Shown here: positions 36,927 to 48,700 of the stretch, piece by piece
Numbering within the stretch: position 1 is the first letter of the stretch
Layout: every line of letters starts with the position of its first letter
From: Carya illinoinensis
Lineage: Eukaryota; Streptophyta; Magnoliopsida; Fagales; Juglandaceae
Reading direction: 5' to 3'
Assembly (NCBI RefSeq): GCF_018687715.1
Contig: NC_056757.1
Coordinates: 29,307,501 to 29,371,500 of the forward strand
Length of the DNA: 64,000 nucleotides
Translations under genes and position numbers: made by a program
Notes under the pieces: model-generated
Databases searched by the model: none
The model's input: the letters and a program-made list of their open reading frames with translations, nothing else
What the model was told of the DNA's origin: nothing

Positions 36927-38024
36927 ATGGCTTCAATGTTGTGTGCTTTCTTTCTAGTTTTTCTTAGCTTTCCGCCATTTCTTGGCAATGCACAAGCACC
37001 GGTGGCCGCACCGGCTAACTTGCCAACCACAACACCGGCTGCACCATCGAATTTGCCTACTGCAAAGCCGCCGGCTTCTACCACACCATCATCAGCAACA
37101 AAACCACCGGTAAGTGCAGCAACAACCCCACCTGCCACAACTCCTGTCTCATCACCACCTCCTAAAGTTCCACCAACTGTAAGCCCAACAGTCCCGCCCC
37201 CTCAAATTCCACCTCCACAACCCCCACAAGCTCCACCTGTCTCGACCCCATCACAGCCACCAGCATTGCCACCACCACCAGCTACTTCACCACCACCTCT
37301 ACCACCAGCTTTACCCCCACCACAGGTATCTCCAGTACCAAGCCAAGCACCACCAGTGCCTGCCCCCGCAAAGGAGGCACCGACACCAGCACCACTGCCA
37401 TCACCACCAGCACCAGCACCAGCGCCAGTTAAAGAGGCACCAGTTCCAGCACCCATCTTAGTGCCCTCACCTGCTCCAGCTCCCACAAAGCACAAGAAGA
37501 GGAGGCGGCACAGGCACAAGAGACATCATCATGCCCCAGCACCAGCACCAACTATTCAGAGCCCCCCGGCACCTCCTACAGTGGTAGACACACAGGAAAC
37601 ATCACCAGCACCATCCCCAAATTTGGTAATGCCTTTAGTCTATTAAATTGCTCTAACTACTATTTTCCTTGGCTTGCTGGCAAACTAATTTCTACAACCA
37701 AATATAAAATTCTGAATGAACAGGATTGTTCAATATTGATGATGTTACATCTCACATATATATTTTTTCTAAATTCATAATCAATAGAAAATACCTTAAT
37801 CCACAACCCCAGTGAGTTGAATTCTGAACCTCCTCTCAGAACGAGAGAAAAGAACCAATAAGCTACAGCGTTATTGATCACATCAAAATTCTTTTAGCAA
37901 TCATCCTCAATTTTTTTTTCTTGATTTTCAGAATGGAGGGCTTGCACTACGTCAGCAGGGAGGAAGGTCCGGAAGGTGGATGAGTACAGGGGTCATAGTT
38001 GCCATTCTGCTAGCTCTTACATAA
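36927..38024 (+). CDS. AGP19: Lysine-rich classical arabinogalactan protein, AGP19 type, GPI-anchored
   Basis: This is a cell-surface proteoglycan core whose prolines are hydroxylated and carry arabinogalactan. Exons 36927-37625 and 37932-38024 give 263 residues. Residues 1-22 are a signal peptide ending GNA before Gln23. Residues 23-187 are Pro/Ala/Ser/Thr-rich with AP, SP and TP repeats. Residues 188-202 form a Lys/Arg/His cluster (KHKKRRRHRHKRHHH) flanked by APAPAP, the mark of lysine-rich AGPs. The second exon, joined by a clean GT-AG intron, encodes NGGLALRQQGGRSG and a hydrophobic end (VIVAILLALT) that fits a GPI attachment signal. Without splicing, the frame would end 7 codons after the junction (VMPLVY then stop) and lose the anchor, so the intron is well supported. 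It directly follows the TADA copy, the same neighbour order as recalled for Arabidopsis. Confidence 0.9.
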
Positions 38025-38262
38025 TACAATTCCTGGAAATCTTGCATGATGAAGATTTGTTGTTATACTGGAGAGATGATTATTTCATTATAAGAAAAGA
38101 TATAGGAATGAATAATAAGGAGACTGCACCAAATTGCAAGGTTTTTGTAGTTCCAAATTTTAAACGGTTAATTTTTAATGAAAACATGCTTTGATTTGTA
38201 ACACAGACATGAAACTGTTGAACAGAGAACTCAATCGAGCTTAATGAACTGAATGCCACACA

Positions 38263-41200
38263 TCAAAGTTGATCGGTATCTGAGTCCATATTGATTTCCT
38301 CCCGTAAGTCATACTCAACTATGAGGCCGATGTTGTCAACTAATTTGTGATAACGAAGACACCCTGCACACTGATGAAAAACATTCCCAGTTGGTCAAAT
38401 GAACACAAAAGATCCTATGTTCTAAAGTATGAAGATATCAGTAGTCAACCAGCCTTTTTTAAGACTCGAAAGTATCCAGTGAACAATATACACAGTGGAC
38501 ATTAAAATTCATCACAGATTTCATAAAATATTAAACATTGATTTTATGTAATACTTAGTCCTTAGATGAATTATGCAACTAGAAAAATACTCAACGCCAT
38601 CTCAGATAATAGAAATGGCATGACCCAAATCAAAGATCAGGAAGAACCTAGCTTGTTGCAATCTGCTTTCATTATTATTTTCAAAGTTGCTCTTTTAGAT
38701 TCCATTGGGGTCTTGATGCTGGCCTGTAACCAGGCACAAATAATATCTGACTTCATTTGTATTCCTATTCAAGTTGGTCATAATCTATAAGTTTCATGAA
38801 AATGCACTGTACCCAAATACTATTGAAAAACGTTACTTGTAATAAGGTGACAAAACTGCATCTCTTTTCACAGTACTGTCATCTAAAAGTCATATCAAGT
38901 TTGGCTGCCTCAGAAGAGAAACATAAATGAATGTTCTTACGAAACATAGCAAATGCCAAATATCAAATAAGATTTTGATCAGTTCTTACGAACCCATTTT
39001 CTTATCACAACTAATTAGAAACACAAGTATCATAATGATAATACAGCCCTGAAAAGAATAATTCAATGAAAGGAAAACAATTCTAGGAAATGAACATTCA
39101 CTTCACCAACAAAGAGAAACATACCACATAAATTCTTCCATGATAGAACTAAAAAGAAAAATAGATAATACCTGTACATAAATAAGGCCCCGCTCATAGG
39201 CCAATCGATTAACAAGCCTCTTTGTTCTTTCACCACACAAATCACAAGTAAATTGTACAAGCAAGCTTCTTCTTGGAAGTTTTATGTCAATATGTGCACC
39301 CTGCATGGAAAACTTCGGGAACTAAAATGGGCCAAAATAAAAATTAACAAAAAAAACATAACGAGTGCATGCTGCTTGGTTTCGAGGGACAATAACATAA
39401 AATGAAGTGAGAAAGGGAACTATTATTTTCAAAAAAGAGCAGCTAGTTTCTCAAAAGCAAGCCAAAGAATTGTAGGCACATCCTACCCTTCAAGAATGAT
39501 GTGGAGGTGAGTAGTGGGTTTAAGACCCAAATGGTTCATGTGTAATCGACTAATAATATTTGAATTAAATATTAAGAGTAAAATAAGGAAGAGATATATG
39601 GAAGAGATACAGAGAGCTGGAGAGATTGCTAACATGAGTGGCGGAGAACCACACAATCATTCATGTTGAGGTGTAAATTATCAGATAAGAACAAAACAAG
39701 TGGGGAAAGACTGAAACAAAATTGAGTTCTAAGTGCTGTCATATTTTAATTATTTTCAATATGCACAGCCAAATATTCCCAAGTAAAGAAATATTTGAAA
39801 TGGCTTCAATAATGAAAAATGAATCATACTGATTTCATTAAAGTGCATCAGAATTAGGTGTTTAAGTTCCACACCTGACCAAAAAACTAAACGATACATA
39901 ATTGAACTATGATAAGATGGCAACCCATTAAGGTTAATGGGCTACATCCTGTTTTACATATAATCTCAATTCTTTAGCATAATTTAGGAAATTCGAAAGT
40001 AAAATCACTTCCACTTTTGAGTGTGCTACTGGGTAGTAAAACAGTGAAATCTCCTGTGGAACAACATCTTAAACTCAGTAGAACCAATGGCCCTTGATTG
40101 AAGATCCACCAGTTTATATGAGGCTCATTGGTAGACACATTTATCGCAGAGTCACTTGAACAGACCCAGCTTATTCAATGCGAACTTTGAGTCTGCTTAT
40201 GGATCAGCCTCGTTTACCATATTTGAATGCTGCACACAGAGTTCTCCAATACATCAAAGGTGCTCTTGGTCAAGGGTTGTTTTTCTTCTCTTCCAACTTC
40301 TCAGTCTCTAAAGGCATTCCCAAACTTTGATTGTGAAAGCTGTTCTGATACTAGAAAGTCCAATACACAGGATCGTGTTTTTATTTTCTTGGTATTCTGC
40401 AAAAGCCGAGTATAGATTGATGGCTTCCACAGTTTGTGGATTGAGCAGGCTTATGTCATGCTTCAATGTTTTCATGTTGTACCTCAACCTGCTCAGTCAT
40501 TTTGTGACAACATGCCTGAAGCACTTCACGTTGCCACAAATCTGTATTTAATGAGCACGCCAAGCACATAGAGATAGATTGACATATTGTGAAGGAGAAG
40601 ATACAAACTTTCCATGTTAGTACTTCTCATCAAGTAGCTGATATTTTAACCAAGGCTCTTGGCTCTCAACAGTTAAATTTGCTTTTTGCAAGATTGGAGT
40701 TCATAATTGGTACACTCCATCTTGAGAGGGCCTACTGTAGGATCAATTGTTCAACCCCAATCTTCTTTAGTCAGCAGGGTTAGCGGAATTGCTTTTACAT
40801 TATTCAGCTCAGCTCTTGGTCATGACTTCCAGCTCTGCAGCTCATGGTCTGGCATGGCAGATACCTTACATATACTATAAATTTCATTCTTTGTAGCAGA
40901 TAGTTTAGTTTGGTAACAGTTTGTTCATTAGTTTTGGTTTTCTGCCACTTTTAGTCGTTCTGTTTGAGCATAAACAGAACAAGTGGCAATTAAATCAAAG
41001 CAGCAAGAGTTAAATTTCTGTTTCTTCACAAAAGCAATCATGAAAGGAATAATAAACTGTAGGGGTGTAAAAATTGGTCCCAGCCCTTTTTTTTGGTTTT
41101 TGTTGTTTTTTGGGGGGGGGGGGGGGGGGGGGATCTATCATTTTCCCTGACCGAACTGGACCGAACACCCATAGGGACCAGACCGGTAGCGGTTGGTCCG

Positions 41201-44200
41201 GCCCAATTATTTTGTTATTTTGTTTCTTTTTTGGCAAATAAGTTAATAAAAAAAGTTATTTAAATTACTAAAATTAAAATTAAGAGAATTATTAATGTGG
41301 ATTATGTAACTAACTCATTAAAAAAAATATTTATCTATAATTATATTTATAATGCTGATAGTTACTACTTACTAACTAGACTTCACTCTTTGGTATGCAT
41401 AATTATTAATAATGTCATACATTTTATATATGGTTAATGAATATCAAATAATTTCATAGTATATAGATTACTCATGCTTGCTTGCAACGTAGGTATTTAA
41501 AAAATAATAATTACCTAATTACTTTAATTAAGTGTAAATAGTAGAGTATGTATGAATGTATGATATATTAACTATTTACATATATTGACATAAATTATCA
41601 CATGATTTATGATTTATTATTAATTGATAGCATGTATTATTTTATATTTTATATGGTCAATGATAATAAATTAAATGAAAATTACATCATTAACTTATAT
41701 AACTATTATATTTTTTTTTGATAAATAACTTATATAAGTATTATATAAAAATAATATATTAAATTATTAAAAATATTTTAAATATATATATAAGGGTTCG
41801 ATTCGATCCAGTCCAAAATTTATAGACCCTAGGACCGGACCGAATTTCTTCGGTCCACAATTTTTGGGACCAAGATCGACTGGTACAATATTTGGTCCGA
41901 TCTGGTCTGGATTGAAATTCTGTACACCCCTAATAAACTGCCAGTGGCATTTGGCCCAAATGGTATTGAACCTCGGACCTCATTTGAGATTGAGATATGG
42001 GGTTTGAATCCCTCACCTCCATTCCCTAAATTAAAAATAAATAAATAATAAATTCTTCAAACTGCTCATAATAGTTGCTTAGACAAAAATGCAAAATGAG
42101 TTGAATCCCGTTTCCTGGGTTCATGACTTCAAGCGCCAATCATGTCATATCAATACTTAAAATAATGCTAGATACAATCTTAGGGTGTGCAAGTTATTCG
42201 TACTCCCTTTGAAAAAAATAGACCCACCATTAAAAATAAATTTTTTCATGCGAATCTCATATTTGTACACTTTATTCAAAGGGAATATGTGAGCCTTGCA
42301 CACCTTAGTAATGATTTCCCTAATACTTATATAGCCAAACGACAAAGGAATTTTCCCAATAATGCATAGTTAAACCTGAGCATATTACGAAACCTGTGGG
42401 TTACAGTCCTTAGGTATGTTTTTGGCTTTTGCATTTTGAAGGGTTCGTTTTGGAAGATACTTATTGATCAGAAGTTCTTTGAATTTAATTTTGAGAATGC
42501 TTAGTGGTGGAGGATCACTGAGAACAATCGTAGGGTCACTAAGTATATCTCCATTGATGTTGCTGATGCAGGACGCAATCACCAACTAACGTGGCAGCTG
42601 CATGTAATGGTTTTCTAGAAGATCTTGTTAGGCGGTGGAAAGTTTTGATCTCCAGCCAAGCACCAACAGAATGCTTATGATCACCCCTTTTCAACAGCTG
42701 AATTATCGAAGTCAACATGCCTTTAATTTGTTTCCTGATTTGCTTCTTCTTTTGATTGTTTCCTTTTCCAATTGTTCCTTTTATTATTATTTACTTTTCC
42801 AATTCGTGATCCTACTATATATTGATGATCGTTGTAATAAGGATATTATCATTGGAGTTAATAAGAAAATGGTGTGATATTAAATTCATGTTGATTACTA
42901 GTTGTGGAAGACACAGCTGTGTTTTTTTTTTTTTTTATAACTTCCTTCCGCTATGCCAATTTTGGTATCAGAGCAAGGTTCTACCTGGTTCAATGGCAAG
43001 AGATGACGGTACCACTCCCAAGGTGAAGATCGTGGAGTGAAGGCCATATGGACAGCCATAAATTCACAAGATCAAAGAAACCAGCAGCGATTTGAAGGGA
43101 TTGAATGCATGCTGCAGGACATTCAAAGAGGCATCACTAGTGTCCATGTTGGTGGTGACATGAATCAAGAAAATGAGGGGGCAGTTTCTTTTTTTTTGAC
43201 AACCTCCCTAGACAAGAGATTCTTACTATTGAGGAAATATCCAGCAATAGTGTTGGATTAGTGCTGCATGTGTAAGAAGAATAGGGAATCAATTGATCAC
43301 CTGCATCTACATTGTGAGGTCGCCAAGACCTTGTGGGATGGTTTTTTTGCAAGAATAAGATTATCCTGGGTCATGCCTTGCCGGCTGGTAGATTTTCTAA
43401 CAAGATGGACTCCAAGGCAATCATCAAGTGTCAACAATATGGAAGATGGCCCCTATATGTATGTGTTGATGTATTTGGTGGGAGCAAAATGATAGAAGTT
43501 TCGAGGATCGTGAGAGGACTATGAATGAGCTTAAAGTTCTCTTCTTTAAAACCTTGTTCTTATGGGTGGGGATCCTTGATTTTAATGGTCTAGATGCCCA
43601 TGATTTTCTACTTTCAGTTCTAAACCCTAATTAGGTACTTTCTCATGTATACTTCTTGTGTACTAGAGCTATGCTACTTGTTCTTATGAATAAAATTCTC
43701 GATTACCTATAAAAAAGAAATTAACCACAACAATTCTTTGATTCCATGATTACTGCCATTGCCATCGATAGTAAATTATCAAAATCATGAACTTCTCCAT
43801 CGACCAATACCCCAATCCAAAAGGAAGACTTTACCCAACTTTTATCTAATTTGAAATTCAGCCATTTAATAAGTTATGACAAGGAGCAATAGATAACAAA
43901 AGAATGCAAATTTTCCATACCGTGCCCGAGACTTCCGGTTCCGACTCCGGTTGTTTTTCAGAACTATCTTCAACCAATCCAGAAACCGCCAATATCCGGT
44001 ACGCTCGCTTCGGTGCCACCACTGTTGTCCGAGAACTCCTGGACCTGAGTTTATAGTATGTTACAAAGATTCAGGGAAACTTAAAGTTGAAGGTAAAGAT
44101 CCAAAACGAAAAAGAATAGAAATCGAAAAGGAACCGAGAAAAAGGTAAAACCCCACAAAGGGTTTCGGGTAGGTGACCTGGATAGTGCAATAGAAGGGTT

Positions 44201-44332
44201 TGGCTTGGACGGTGAAATGGGTTTGAAGGAGATGGGACACAGAGGGCAATGGACAGAATTTTGAGGGTTCTGTACAGGAGAGGAGAGACGAGGAAGGGCG
44301 GGAGTGAAACGGCACCCAGTTGTTACCGCCAT
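38263..44332 (-). CDS. Zim17/DNL-type zinc-finger protein of plastid or mitochondrion
   Basis: Zim17-type proteins keep organelle Hsp70 soluble and working. Exons in coding order are 44178-44332, 43921-44044, 39172-39300 and 38263-38370; phases fit and yield 171 residues. Residues 1 to about 80 are Ser/Thr/Pro/Arg-rich and low in acidic residues, as expected of a transit peptide. The zinc finger has two CxxC pairs: Cys112/Cys115 (TCDLCGERT) and Cys137/Cys140 (CAGCLRYH). The following motif is KLVDNIG, with Ile where the family name-giving motif is Asp-Asn-Leu. LIVEYDLREE closes the domain. Intron 2 is about 4.6 kb and filled with transposon debris; the others are ordinary. The recalled Arabidopsis counterpart is At1g68730. 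Exon 1 is the least certain part because transit peptides are poorly conserved, but its donor gives the only phase that fits. Confidence 0.88.
40105..40775 (+). mobile_element. Ty1/Copia pol fragment (RNase H end)
   Basis: Several frames together read like the C-terminal part of Copia pol. Examples are LNAAHRVLQYIKGALGQGLFF, a SAEAEYR-like stretch and FHVSTSHQVADILTKALGSQ. Internal stops and frameshifts show it is dead. It lies in Zim17 intron 2, opposite to that gene. Confidence 0.75.
41060..41932. mobile_element. Non-autonomous hAT-like element with 8-base target duplication
   Basis: The ends are TAGGGGTGTA and TACACCCCTA, a perfect 10-base inverted repeat that continues imperfectly. ATAAACTG flanks it on both sides (41052-41059 and 41933-41940), the 8-base duplication of hAT elements. 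The interior is AT-rich with GGTCCGG/GGACCGAAC-like subterminal motifs near both ends and a 21-base G run at 41112-41132. No transposase. Confidence 0.85.
42163..42320. mobile_element. MITE, TGTGCAAGT family (copy 6, cleanest)
   Basis: Left end AATGCTAGATACAATCTTAGGGTGTGCAAG, right end CTTGCACACCTTAGTAATG. The arms carry TACTCCCTTTGAA and TTCAAAGGGAATA, which pair. Length about 158 bases, no coding capacity. Confidence 0.75.
42955..43190 (+). mobile_element. LTR-retrotransposon remnant: primer-binding site and gag start
   Basis: TGGTATCAGAGC at 42962-42973 is the usual plant primer-binding site complementary to initiator tRNA-Met. An ATG at 42993 starts a short gag-like frame (MARDDGTTPKVKIVE, then stop). 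The LTR upstream is not clearly delimited; the rest of the element is missing or displaced. Confidence 0.6.
43191..43715 (+). mobile_element. 5'-truncated LINE fragment (reverse-transcriptase zinc-knuckle tail)
   Basis: CCMCKKNRESIDHLHLHCEV followed by a LW and SWVMP stretch matches the zf-RVT region at the C-terminus of plant LINE ORF2 as I recall it. Frames shift further on. The 3' end is A-rich (CCTATAAAAAAGAAA). It sits inside or beside the LTR-element remnant. Confidence 0.65.
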
Positions 44333-45711
44333 TGATGGTCTTGATTTTGTAGCTGTTGAACTTGGAACAATTTTGGTCTTTGCCAGTTTTAAGCTTATTA
44401 TTTATACACTCTTTTTAAGTATTTTTAAATGTAAATTGTAAAATATGAGATGATTAGGAAATGTAAGTAGTGATTATTTTTTATACAAAGGAAAATTATT
44501 TCTACCATTTCAAATCATCATCATTTTTCCAATTTATACCTTAAATTATTAAAACTGGTAATTGACATCTACAGTTATCATAACCTGGTAATTTAAACTT
44601 TTATTAATAGTTGAAAATCAAGATTTTGCTATTATTTGTATTATTTTAATTGAAAATGTAAATTACCCAACATTGATAATGTAAATTCGAAAAAGGGTAT
44701 GGAACGATTGCTCTCTCACATATCTGTATATGGTGGATCAGTGCTGCAATTCTTAATCATCATTGCATTTTCCACAACTGATTTCCATAGTGTAAAATAA
44801 AGTGTATTTTGGTTCAGCCATTGAAAAATAGAAAAAAGAAGGTTGGCAAACAACGCAGGGCGCTTTGTTGCGAATCGCATGCCGACATCGACGAGACTGA
44901 CTATTTGATCAAGTAGTTTTGATCTTTCTTTTCTCTTCTCCTTCTCTTTTTCCCCATCACTCTTTTTGGCTGATGACTGATTATTTCTGTCTATTAATTT
45001 TGACGATATTCCTATTTTCAGAATGGCGGAACCTTATCAAAAGCTTCCATTTCGCTTGGTTGAAGATCGATTTCTTTCTGTATTTTGTGTCAGACAAGAC
45101 ATGAAACGTAGAATGATGATTATTGATGAATTGAAGCCAAACACTTCCTAATTGAATGTTTTGCTTTTATTTTCTCTCATGTTTCTATGGTTATTTGCAG
45201 TGAAGATTTCTGCATCATTGCAGACAGCAATTACCTTTTTTTTTTAATCTATCAATAGGGACATATCTGATTTGTTTTTTTTTTTTCATTGCATTACTTA
45301 TCTTAGTTCAGCATACTGCATTATAACTAATAATGTGGCTTTTTGTTGCAAATTATTTCCGAAAATGTATTAGCAGGGTGCCAAATTTATCTTCACAAAA
45401 CAATGCCGTTTCAATCATGCATAGAGTCAGCAGCAGAGAAACGTATACATGTATGTACTTATGTGTCAACTAGATATTAACACGGCTGTGCTTTTGCATT
45501 AATTTCATCTTCATTGTTGGATAAGAATTTTGTATACAAGTATGAACCTTGTTCCCCTAATCCAATGAAGAATATGAAGAAAGCTGATGTCATTTTCCAT
45601 CAACTTGAGTGAGGACAGCAAGGTTCCTTTCTAATGTGTTTTTTTTTTTTTTTTGGCAGAAAAGCATCTATAACCCGAATCGAATTCCATTAGGAATGTT
45701 GCCAACGGGCA
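44333..45711. other. Region between Zim17 start and PHO1 stop
   Basis: Holds the Zim17 promoter side and the PHO1 3' flank. No gene is recognised. It is AT-rich with poly-T runs at about 45235-45246 and 45640-45654 and no clear transposon. Confidence 0.5.
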
Positions 45712-48700
45712 TCAATCTTGCTCGTCCACTTCATGAAAAGGCAGGGGTATTGTCTTAACTGCTCTAAACTTGCCTGCATTATTTAGATGCTCATTCTCCA
45801 ACCTGGACCATTTGACCAATTGTTCATTAGAGCACTGAAAATGACGTGAGTTTTATAATTTCAATTTTAGTGTCACTGTGCACAAAAGGCCGTAGTGACA
45901 GAATACTGATTAATGAAAATCTGAAGGTCATATTACCTGAAAAAATTCCACAGCCCTCTCCTAGTGACTTCAAGGGCTGCTAAAAACAGGGTAGTGACTC
46001 TGTAGTCAACATGTACAAAATTTGAGTGGAGAACAGTTTGCAACCAAGCAAGCCTGAGAATCAGGTTTAATCCCTGCATCGCATATACCAAAGTTTCATT
46101 CAAATGTCTTTGAAAATGAAAGGGACTAAACCCAGAAAGTAATCAAAAAATTTATTGTCTGTTCTTATCTTGTCTTCAGTGGACTATTGTGAGAATATTA
46201 CTTTCAATTGTAAAATATTTGTTATATGTTTAAAATATGTTCACTGTCCACCTAGTGATGTCTGATCTTGGTCATCTAAACTATCCGAGTGGATCGCCGA
46301 ATCAGAATCACTTGGTAGGTGCTGATATCTAGGAGATGGAGGTCCCAATTGCCTGCCAATGGCCCGTAGACAGTGACTAATATTTCTGAACTTAAAAGGA
46401 GAGAAAAGGGCCACAGCATATACCATAGAGAAGTAGTAAATGATCTTTTGCCGAAGGATTAATTCATTTCTGAGCCACGGGTTCTTGGAATTCATTGTGA
46501 GTAAACCCCAGTCCTTTACAAAGTCCCAATACAACTGGTACACTGTTGCAGCACTGGACACGACCACAAGAAGACACAGCCATCCGACACTTCTTTCTTT
46601 CTCATAGGCTACCTTGGCCCCTGCTGCTAACATTGCTGATACATATTTGCCTAGGTTGACAAGGTGGCTTGTCTCTCCCTCATCAAACCACCGCCGAGCA
46701 CACTGCAAGTTTAATTCAATAATTGTTTAAAAAAAAAGGAGATTAACAGATAGTCTGATTCAAGTTGTGAAAATCAAGAAACTAATTTAGGAAATGAAAC
46801 TGGAAGAGTCAATACTGTACCTGCATTGCCCTCCAGTAATATGGCAGGAAGGAAACTGCATAAGCAAGATCCCGGTAATGCCTGGCCTTCATGCAATATC
46901 CATAGTCCCCAGTCTTATAGCTAGCAGTTATATAGTAACAAGCCACATATTCTAGATTCCTAAGCATTGGGACCTGTTCAGAAAAATAAAGGCATTTCAA
47001 TATAGATCTGTGGGATATAATGCATCTGATAGGTAATTATATTATTTAAGGTTCATGACTTTTGTTGCTTTCATTTAGATCTGAAGCCAACCTGACTACA
47101 GAGTTGATCAGCCATGAAGAAGTCCAGCATGACAACCTGCAGACCATAAGATAAATGAATTAGAATAATGGCTTTTTGAAAGAGAATGTTTATATTATTC
47201 ACTATTTCAACTATAAGCCTATTGGAATAATCTCACTGCGATATAATGATGCTGGAGTCTAAAAGTACTGCAGTACCTTGTAGAGAGGGGATAAAATGAT
47301 GTTCCGAATCACGCGAAGAAAACAATAACGGCTTGATCGATAGAAGATATTGAAGGGGCACACGAGTAATAGCAAGAAGATCTGACATGTAGAAAAAGGT
47401 CAAGTTAATAGTCTGTTATCTGTAAGGAAGTGTATTGACCAGATCATAAAGGCCTATCCAACTACGGGTTGAGATGAAAAAAAAGAAAACAATTACCAAT
47501 ACGAGCAGGCCAGGTATAGCTTGGACTTGGCCATAAGAATACCCTTTCGTTAGTAGTGACAAATGAGCAAACATGACCCCCATGACAACAGTCAATGAGG
47601 TGGTACAGATTAAGAACACATCTCTGTACTTGAGCTCCTTGGTTGGGGTTAGCTCGAAGATGAAGCTGTAGTTTATACGAGTCTTTCTCCACGCAAAAAC
47701 ATTGCAGCCATACAGAAAGAAATGTAAAAACAGTAGGCTGAACATGCTGCAAAAATGATTAGTTTGTTTTATTAGCCGTGTTTAAAAAATAATGCAAATC
47801 TGATTACGCATAAAAGAAGGTGTTTTGAGAAAAATCTTATGTTTGGTCACTCGCCTGAATACAGGATAGACTGTTTCCATGTAAACTGATTGTGGCTCCC
47901 CTCTGTACACATCCATGATATGAGCCATGATAACATATCCGACAAAAAGTGCTAGGAAACATCCAGTGAATAGCCCTGATTATATTTGAAGAGATTAAGT
48001 GAGATTGTATCAATTCTCGTGCATAGGTAACGATGGAATTTTACCTTTTAATCCGTTAATAGATAATGATTTACAACAATGGAGCTATGCAAGGGTCAAT
48101 TCCAAGACACCAAAGGTCATGGCCACATATGTTAAGCCGTTTACTTTTTCAGACCGTGAGCTATCAATCCACTTAAAACTAATAGTTGCTAGGGAGACCC
48201 TCTATAATTTTATGGCGTTCAACATCGCAGCCTGCAAGTCTTTTTTTTAAAGCAGTCGCAAAGGGTACACCCCAACACACTTCAACAAACTTTATGTGTA
48301 CAGGATCATAGTGCAAACCTATGGTGGATTACAATAATGAAAGTTTGACTAGTTTAGGGTGTTTGATAGGAAGTCATGGAATCCGAGTGTCTAAAGCGTC
48401 ATGCACAGGTACTAGCAGTCATTTTAGATGTCCATGCGACATTCTTGGTACCAGAGTTTGGAAGCTAAGGAGTACCTCCCTATAGTTGTTGTTGGGCTTT
48501 TTAGATTCATGTCTTCTACAGTTAAATTTGTCTCAAACATAACAATGGCTAGCATAGGACAGGTGCTTTGTCATCCACCCAAAAAAGTGGACCAGGCACT
48601 GGCCTTCATTTCAAAGTTTAGTGGCCTGATGGGTCCACGTTTTGGTTTCTTTAAGCCCTACTTGGTTACAAAAGTGAACAACCTTAAAGGCTTAAAGTTC

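Noticed and set aside
36896..37519. Antisense Gly/Ala-rich frames opposite the AGP gene
   Set aside because: Shadow of the Pro/Ala repeat region; no start context or family resemblance.
46241..46708. A 155-codon frame as the final PHO1 exon
   Set aside because: Two further exons (46073-45937 and 45802-45712) encode the conserved EXS end in the right phase, so the frame past 46424 is intron.
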